NCBI GenBank assembly: GCA_944989445.1 | Contig: CALYLW010000285.1 | Coordinates: 193,285-257,284, forward strand | Length of the DNA stretch: 64,000 nt | Reading direction: 5' to 3' | Origin: Ampullaceana balthica | Lineage: Eukaryota; Mollusca; Gastropoda; Lymnaeidae | Part shown: positions 57,830-64,000 of the stretch, in pieces | Layout of the letters: every line of letters starts with the position of its first letter | Position numbering within the stretch: position 1 is the stretch's first letter | Notes under the pieces: model-generated | Seen by the model: only the letters and a program-made list of their open reading frames with translations | Databases searched by the model: none | Told to the model about the DNA's origin: nothing | Program-made: the position numbers and the translations under genes

Positions 57830-58175
57830 AATGTATGTCCGGGACGCTACTAATTTTCGAAAGCAGGGAAAACCAAATTACTGCACCAATGCATCAAAAG
57901 GTGTGCAAATTAAAGATGCGCTTTAAAAAAATATTATATGACGTCATTGTTTTCGCTCATACATGTATTTTAATTTTGGAAAAGGTATCAATGTAAAAAG
58001 AGGATTTGTTGATGGTTAATTATAAAATAAAAAAACAAAGGGGGCGCCTTAGGCGCCCTACAACACCTATTATAAAATACTTTGTGTACATTTCAGAAAG
58101 TTTAATATTTCGTATTTATCAAACAAGGACAAGTTAGTTTGGCTTTTGAAAAGGTCGGCGCCGTACTAAAAAAAG
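57830..58175 (+). repeat. Dispersed repeat family D, copy 4
   Basis: Same core as copies 1 and 2 (ATAAAATACTTTGTGTACAT). Includes a short palindrome GGGCGCCTTAGGCGCCC. Confidence 0.7.
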
Positions 58176-58279
58176 TGCATTTTTATAAAATAAATAGATT
58201 TCAGCTGAAAACTTCCGTCATTTTGACGGGTGATACGCTAGTATCACATATTTGGCCCTAGGGCTAAACGCTACCAGAA

Positions 58280-58490
58280 TGTGATAAAATATTGATAGCC
58301 CTGCAGGTGATAGTGACTGAACGTCCCTAGAATGTGACCAAGTGATGATAGCCCTGCAGGTGATAGTGACTGAACGTCCCTAGAATGTGACCAAGTGATG
58401 ATAGCCCTGCAGGTGATAGTGACTGAACGTCCCTAGAATGTGACCAAGTGATGATAGCCCTGCAGGAGACCCTGACTGAACGCACCTAGA
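58280..58490. repeat. 53-bp tandem repeat
   Basis: Four units with GATGATAGCCCTGCAGGTGA and TGACTGAACGTCCCTAGAAT. Confidence 0.93.
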
Positions 58491-58542
58491 ATGTTGTGGA
58501 TAGTTGAACATTTTGTATCAAAATTTCATGAACAGAACTCAC

Positions 58543-58642
58543 AGGAAACAAAGCGAAGATCTTGATCTTGTTGTCCATCCATGGCAGAGGAATGGCGATG
58601 TTCCGCAAGTATTGAGAAAATATCGCAACTAACACGATCGTC
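58543..58642 (-). CDS. SLC23 exon 4: FSQYLRN helix
   Basis: Encodes TIVLVAIFSQYLRNIAIPLP then WMDNKIKIFALFP, matching the family's FSQYL.N motif and following loop. Acceptor gtttag|GAC, donor TCCT|gtgagt; phase 2 in, phase 0 out. Homology expects exactly one codon between exon 3's last full residue and this frame, but only two bases are available. An alternative acceptor at 58703 (ttctaag|CAA) would keep the frame but add about 20 residues. Confidence 0.88.
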
Positions 58643-59213
58643 CTAAACATGGGCAGATAAAATAAAATTGGTATAAACGAAAGATGGCACCATATGAATG
58701 TTGCTTAGAATAAACATGGCAAAATATATATTACCTTTAAGAAATAACAAAGCATTATTCTATATTTTTATTGTAAGTTTAGCTTTGTATGATTTTTTTT
58801 TAAAACTATATTTATTTTAAAAGTTTGGAAATGTGGTGCAGGCGATTTATTAAAATGTTCGAGGTCTGATTGACAGTCTATTTAAATATCAGGTTAGATT
58901 CTACAAGGCTAAGAATGGATCAAGTTATCTTGAATAATAAGTCTTAATCTCAGTTAAAATAGTCTTTGCTTGCTTAAAAACGTAAAATGAACAGAAGCAC
59001 GCGTTTTTAGACTCTATGGAAATTGCGGAATGATATTCTATAATTTGTTTTAAATTGACTTGCTGAAACCTATCAAACACATATTGGCCTTTGTACTTCT
59101 ATCTATGCAACTATTGCACAATGATTATACATTAATGAGTAAGTTAGTTAAATGATAAATAGCTAGATGTGAGAGATTTCATGGAGGATGTGTAACGACG
59201 TATTCATTAACTT
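58643..59213. other. SLC23 intron 3, unique part
   Basis: No recognised element. Contains an alternative acceptor (ttctaag|CAA, 58,703) that would restore frame to exon 4. Confidence 0.5.
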
Positions 59214-59224
59214 ACCTTTGGGTT

Positions 59225-61071
59225 TATAACGTATTCTACTCTGACAGGAGATACATGTATATGTGCCCAAATAAACTACTACTCTGACAGGAGATACATG
59301 TATATGTGCCCAAATAAACTACTACTCTGACAGGAGATACATGAATATGTGCCCAAATAAACTACTACTCTAACAGGAGATATATGTGTCCCAATAAACT
59401 ACTACTGTAACAGGAGATATATGTGCCCCAATAGACTACTACTCTGACAGGAGTATATGTGTCCCAATAAACTACTACTCTGACAGGAGTATATGTGCCC
59501 CAATAAACTACTACTCTGACAGGAGATATATGTGCCCCAATAAACTACTACTCTGACAGGAGATATATGTGTCCCAATAAACTACTACTCTGACAGGAGA
59601 TATATGTGTCCCAATAGACTACTACTCTAACAGGAGATATATGTGCCCCAATAAACTACTACTCTAACAGGAGATATATGTGCCCCAATAAACTACTACT
59701 CTAACAGGAGATATATGTGCCCCAATAAACTACTACTCTGACAGGAGATATATGTGTCCCAATAGACTACTACTCTAACAGGAGATATATGTGCCCCAAT
59801 AAACTACTACTCTAACAGGAGATATATGTGCCCCAATAAACTACTACTCTGACAGGAGATATATGTGCCCCAATAAACTACTACTCTAACAGGAGATATA
59901 TGTGTCCCAATAAACTACTACTCTGACAGGAGATACATGTATGTGTGCCCAAATAAACTACTACTCTGACAGGAGATATGTGGGCCCAAATAAACTACTA
60001 CTCTGACAGGAGATATGTGGGCCCAAATAAACTACTACTCTGACAGGAGATATGTGGGCCCAAATAAACTACTACTCTGAAAGGAGATATGTGTGCCCAA
60101 ATAAACTACTACTCTGACAGGAGATATATGTGTCCCAATAGACTACTACTCTGACAGGAGGTATATGTGTCCCAATAAACTACTACTCTAACAGGAGATA
60201 TATGTGTCCCAATAAACTACTACTCTGACAGGAGATATATGTGCCCCAATAAACTACTACTCTGACAGGAGATATATGTGTCCCAATAAACTACTACTCT
60301 GACAGGAGATATATGTGCCCCAATAAACTACTACTCTAACAGGAGATATATGTGCCCCAATAAACTACTACTCTGACAGGAGATATATGTGTCCCAATAA
60401 ACTACTACTCTGACAGGAGATATATGTGTCCCAATAAACTACTACTCTAACAGGAGATATATGTGCCCCAATAAACTACTACTCTGACAGGAGATATATG
60501 TGTCCCAATAAACTACTACTCTGACAGGAGATATATGTGTCCCAATAAACTACTACTCTGACAGGAGATATATGTGCCCCAATAAACTACTACTCTGACA
60601 GGAGATATATGTGTCCCAATAAACTACTACTCTGACAGGAGATATATGTGTCCCAATAAACTACTACTCTGACAGGAGATATATGTGTCCCAATAAACTA
60701 CTACTCTGACAGGAGATATATGTGTCCCAATAAACTACTACTCTAACAGGAGATATATGTGTCCCAATAAACTACTACTCTGACAGGAGGCATATGTGTC
60801 CCAATAAACTACTACTCTGACAGGAGATATATGTGCCCCAATAAACTACTACTCTAACAGGAGATATATGTGTCCCAATAAACTACTACTCTGACAGGAG
60901 ATATATGTGTCCCAATAAACTACTACTCTGACAGGAGATATATGTGTCCCAATAAACTACTACTTTAACAGGAGATATATGTGTCCCAATAAACTACTAC
61001 TCTGACAGGAGATATATGTGCCCCAATAAACTACTACTCTAACAGGAGATATATGTGCCCCAATAGACTAC
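59225..61071. repeat. 37-bp minisatellite from the start of SLC23 intron 3
   Basis: About 50 units. Minus-strand unit: tagtttattggggcacatat + atctcctgttagagtag, a copy of intron bases beginning at +5 of the donor (gtaagtagtctattgg). The donor itself is altered in the copies (agagtagtag). Confidence 0.96.
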
Positions 61072-61075
61072 TTAC

Positions 61076-61256
61076 ACAAAACAAAGTACCAATGCGTGGA
61101 GCCCTTTTCTGAGGCCACATCAAACAGCGACAGAGCTATGAGACTTATGGTCGGTGCTATGGTCAATGGTCCAATGTATCTCATCAGAAACCCGATAAGT
61201 CCAGTAAATCCAATGACAATAGACAATAAGGAAGCAACGATTAACGCCCCTTGAAG
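61076..61256 (-). CDS. SLC23 exon 3: membrane core (GPLTIAPTISL)
   Basis: 60 codons plus one base, beginning LQGALIVASLLSIVIGFTGL and including RYIGPLTIAPTISLIALSLF, the conserved core helix pair of SLC23 carriers. Acceptor ttctag|CTT, donor TTGT|gtaagt; phase 0 in, phase 1 out. The donor phase does not fit the acceptor of exon 4 (see findings). A 37-bp minisatellite begins five bases into the intron. Confidence 0.92.
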
Positions 61257-61691
61257 CTAGAAAAAACAAGAAGAAAAATGTTCTAAAAGATAATGCACTT
61301 GACATAACTGGATCAATTGTGTTTAATCTAATACGCGTATAAATTTAGCTCTAAACCTGTGACATTTTGCGATATTTTCCCTTTGTAACATTTAAATTAG
61401 TGAGGGCAGTCCAGTTTTTGTGATGTCTAACTATTTAAATATTGTTACCGATTACAGATAAATATATAACTTTTTTTAATTTTAAGATTTTGACATAATT
61501 TTATTATGAGTGAACAATAGAATTATGAACATTTTAATCTTGATGCTGTCCCAGTATTGCTCAGTTCTATGAGAGTAAATGATCTTTATTTTCCCCAGTA
61601 TTCACCAGTTCTATGAGAGTTAATGATCTTGATGATGCCCCTTTATTTCCCCTAATCTATGAGAATCAACTCTCTGAGTCTACCCAAGTAC
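61257..61691. other. SLC23 intron 2
   Basis: AT-rich, no feature except two imperfect copies of TTCTATGAGAGTAAATGATC. Confidence 0.5.
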
Positions 61692-61762
61692 CTGACACAG
61701 ATTGGATTGCCAGACATGTTTGTGGTATTCAGATCCTAGGGGAGGTAATAACGTCTTGTTGA
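61692..61762 (-). CDS. SLC23 exon 2: extracellular loop
   Basis: 71 nt encoding NKTLLPPLGSEYHKHVWQSN then LCQ; contains an NKT N-glycosylation sequon, as in the variable extracellular loop of the family. Acceptor ccacag|TCA, donor TCAG|gtactt; phase 1 in, phase 0 out. Confidence 0.85.
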
Positions 61763-61856
61763 CTGTGGAAATATGAAAGGACGACGGCGATATATTTAAA
61801 ACTTTAAAATTGTTTTAATTATTGGTTTTAACAGTGGGACATTTTTGGTAAGGAGA

Positions 61857-62405
61857 TTTTATTTTACTCACAAATGTTATTTTACTCACAAATGTTATTT
61901 TACTCAAAGATGTTATTTTACTCACAAATGTTATTTTACTCACAAATGTTATTTTACTCACAAATGTTATTTTACTCACACATGTTATTTTACTCACAAA
62001 TGTTATTTTACTCAAAGATGTTATTTTACTCACAAATGTTATTTTACTCAAAGATGTTATTTTACTCACAAATGTTATTTTACTCACAAATGTTATTTTA
62101 CTCACAAATGTTATTTTACTCACAAATGTTATTTTACTCACAAATGTTATTTTACTCACAAATGTTATTTTACTCACAAATGTTATTTTACTCACAAATG
62201 TTATTTTACTCAAAGATGTTATTTTACTCACAAATGTTATTTTACTCACAAATGTTATTTTACTCAAAGATGTTATTTTACTCACAAATGTTATTTTACT
62301 CACAAATGTTATTTTACTCAAAGATGTTATTTTACTCACAAATGTTATTTTACTCACAAATGTTATTTTACTCAAAGATGTTATTTTACTCACAAATGTT
62401 ATTAA
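61857..62405. repeat. 18-bp minisatellite
   Basis: About 30 units of TTATTTTACTCACAAATG (variant CAAAGATG). On the minus strand each unit contains gtgagtaaaa, a donor-like core, although it is not next to a donor. Open on both strands because the unit is 18 bp. Confidence 0.96.
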
Positions 62406-62577
62406 TCAGTGATGTTAGTTTACTTAGAGATATTACTTGACTCAACATATAAATCTTGGAAGTGATTTACCGACAAAGGATTAACTGAAATTCTTAATCC
62501 TACATGTCTGACTATGGGTCAGTGACGATGGACAAAGCTGATTAAACATCAATACATTGATTCACTACACATCTTGT

Positions 62578-62580
62578 TTC

Positions 62581-62612
<32 letters not shown>

Positions 62613-63220
62613 ACATAAACACACACAAACACATACAAACACACACAAACATACACACAAACACACACACAAACACACACAAACACACACAAACACCAAC
62701 CCCCACACACAAAACACACACACAGAAACAAACACACACAAACACACACACACAGACACACACAGAGACACACACACAAACACACACACACAAAAACACA
62801 CACACACAAACACACACAAACATACACACAAGCACACACAAACAGACACACAAACAATTACAAACACACACACACAAACAAACACAAACACATACAAACA
62901 TACACAAACACACACACAAACACACACAAACACACACACAAACACACACAAACACATACACAAACACACACAAACACAAACACATACACAGAAATAAACA
63001 CACACACAGAAATAAACACACACACAGACACACACACAGACACACACACAGTCACACACACACAGAGACACACACACAAACACACACACACAAACACACA
63101 CACAAACACACACAGACACACACACACAAACACACACACACACTCACACACAAACACACACACACCCACACACAAACACACAAGCACACACACACAAACA
63201 CACAATTACACACACTCAGT
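62578..63220. repeat. CA-rich microsatellite with ACAAAC variants
   Basis: CACACA runs alternating with ACAAACAC; open in many frames but not coding. Confidence 0.97.
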
Positions 63221-63348
63221 TTTCAGAATTTCTTGAAGACTGAGAAATGTTAGATAGTCAATGAAAACGTTCCTAATTTAGAGCAAGTAGTAGTACACTG
63301 GTTAACGGCGGTTAAAAGTTGAATACGTGAATGTAAGATTTGACTCAC

Positions 63349-63446
63349 CTGCCGCATTGCTGTAGGGACAATTGTCTGCATTAACTGACAGGACAACAAA
63401 GGCCGGAACAATGAAGGAATAGCTCACACTCTGTATGATGGGCAGT
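63349..63446 (-). CDS. SLC23 exon 1 (first in window)
   Basis: Encodes LPIIQSVSYSFIVPAFVVLS then VNADNCPYSNAA: the RLPIIQG.SF.F..P..AIL segment of SLC23 transporters, including the cysteine-proline at the extracellular side. Acceptor atgcag|ACT, donor GCAG|gtgagt; phase 2 in, phase 1 out. Earlier exons are off-window. Confidence 0.92.
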
Positions 63447-63554
63447 CTGCATGTGCAAAACAAGAGATTAACTATCTATCCATCCATCCATTCATCCATC
63501 CAATTATTTTATTCAATTATAATAATAAATTACGTGTATTTGTATGTATATATA

Positions 63555-63574
63555 ACTATATATATATATATATA

Positions 63575-63633
<59 letters not shown>

Positions 63634-63642
63634 TGTGTGTGA
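63555..63642. repeat. TA then TG microsatellite
   Basis: A TATATA block followed by about 20 TG units. Confidence 0.97.
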
Positions 63643-63799
63643 AAAGAAAGTATTTTTTAGAAATTTAAAATGTATTATCGTCCATAAAATAGTTTGAATT
63701 TAAGACACTCAATTAAGTAAATGGCATTGAGCCTAGCGTGCTATGCTAAAGAAATCAAGAAGTTTTTACCCTTAGATTACTGGGTTAAAATGCTACTAT

Positions 63800-64000
63800 G
63801 TTATGCACAATTTTATGAATTACAACAATCAGGTATAGATCACTGTATACTCCGAATTGTGTAGGTAACAGGAACCATTTGGATGCAGCTAATAAGTATT
63901 ACAACAGGCCAGACCACAATAGGGACTCAAACTGTCGGCATTGCAGCCTAGCCTCTGAAACAGTTGTGCACCTTTTGGCTTCTAGCGCCGCGCTAGACAT
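63800..64000 (+). pseudogene. LINE fragment, C-terminal part, running off the window
   Basis: One frame reads DAANKYYNRPDHNRDSNCRH then CSLASETVVHLL, a C..C.....ET..HLL motif common at the C-terminus of LINE ORF2 proteins. Shares no sequence with the other LINE copies here. Frame breaks upstream. Confidence 0.55.

Larger units (their letters stand above)
47330..63446 (-). other. Gene span: SLC23-type nucleobase/ascorbate transporter (5' end off-window)
   Basis: Twelve exons on the minus strand together give the core and C-terminus of a nucleobase-ascorbate transporter (NAT/SLC23), a polytopic plasma-membrane carrier. Recognisable family segments, in order: RLPIIQ start of the core, [69 protein letters not shown] (split over exons 7/8), [32 protein letters not shown] and a basic cytoplasmic tail. 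Vertebrate members carry sodium and ascorbate, other members uracil, xanthine or urate; substrate is not decidable here. Phases agree at all junctions except exon 3 to 4. The first coding exon(s) lie beyond 64,000. Minisatellites begin at the donors of exons 3, 8 and 10. The 3' UTR contains a 27-bp array, and a minus-strand AATAAA lies at 46873-46878. Confidence 0.93.

Noticed and set aside
61815..62440. Frames of 186-192 codons on both strands
   Set aside because: Product of an 18-bp repeat; four frames open at once.
62542..63205. Long Cys/Val and His/Thr frames
   Set aside because: CA-rich microsatellite.

Overview
This is invertebrate nuclear DNA: AT-rich, with intron-split genes, long minisatellites and many transposons. 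Gene content (a White-like ABCG transporter and an SLC23-type nucleobase/ascorbate transporter), hAT/ZMYM1-like elements and L2/CR1-like LINEs fit a lophotrochozoan, probably a gastropod mollusc. That assignment is an inference.

Two genes lie head to tail on the minus strand. (1) A White-like ABCG half-transporter runs from about 37.0 kb (possible first exon) or 28.7 kb (alternative internal ATG) down through the left edge. Fifteen core exons were found by reading Walker A, Q-loop, signature, Walker B, H-loop and membrane exons with splice sites. All join in phase except exons 10 and 11, where a small exon is probably unseen. The C-terminal exon(s) are off-window. (2) An SLC23-family transporter occupies 47,330-63,446: twelve exons up to the stop codon, with the N-terminus off the right edge. 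All junctions are in phase except exon 3 to exon 4, which is one base out.

The introns hold about 30 tandem arrays (units of 13 to 84 bp). Many do not lie at random. They begin exactly at an exon-intron boundary, and their unit is a copy of the exon edge plus the real splice donor (or acceptor). This is clear at ABCG exons 2, 10, 11 and 15, at the putative first exon, and at SLC23 exons 8 and 10. Weaker versions occur at ABCG exon 12 and SLC23 exons 3 and 5. The real splice site is therefore followed by tens of near-identical decoys. This is the most unusual feature of the window.

Transposons (positions from TIRs, target duplications or coding remains): a hAT-related MITE at 6.2-7.0 kb; a solo LTR at 7.2 kb; a small MITE at 7.65 kb; LINE remnants at 8.7, 25.8 and 63.8 kb; a ZMYM1-like hAT at 10.1-13.2 kb carrying two insertions; a nest at 14.3-17.6 kb (hAT containing another hAT and a MITE-like element); an LTR retrotransposon with 5' LTR and broken gag but no pol at 18.0-20.7 kb; a hAT at 31.1-33.6 kb inside an unclassified modular repeat; a 6.5-kb composite hAT at 39.4-46.0 kb; two tRNA-derived SINEs (46.5 and 56.3 kb), the second sharing the 3' tail of the local LINE. 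Most lie in introns or between the two genes. No rRNA, functional tRNA or CRISPR array was seen.
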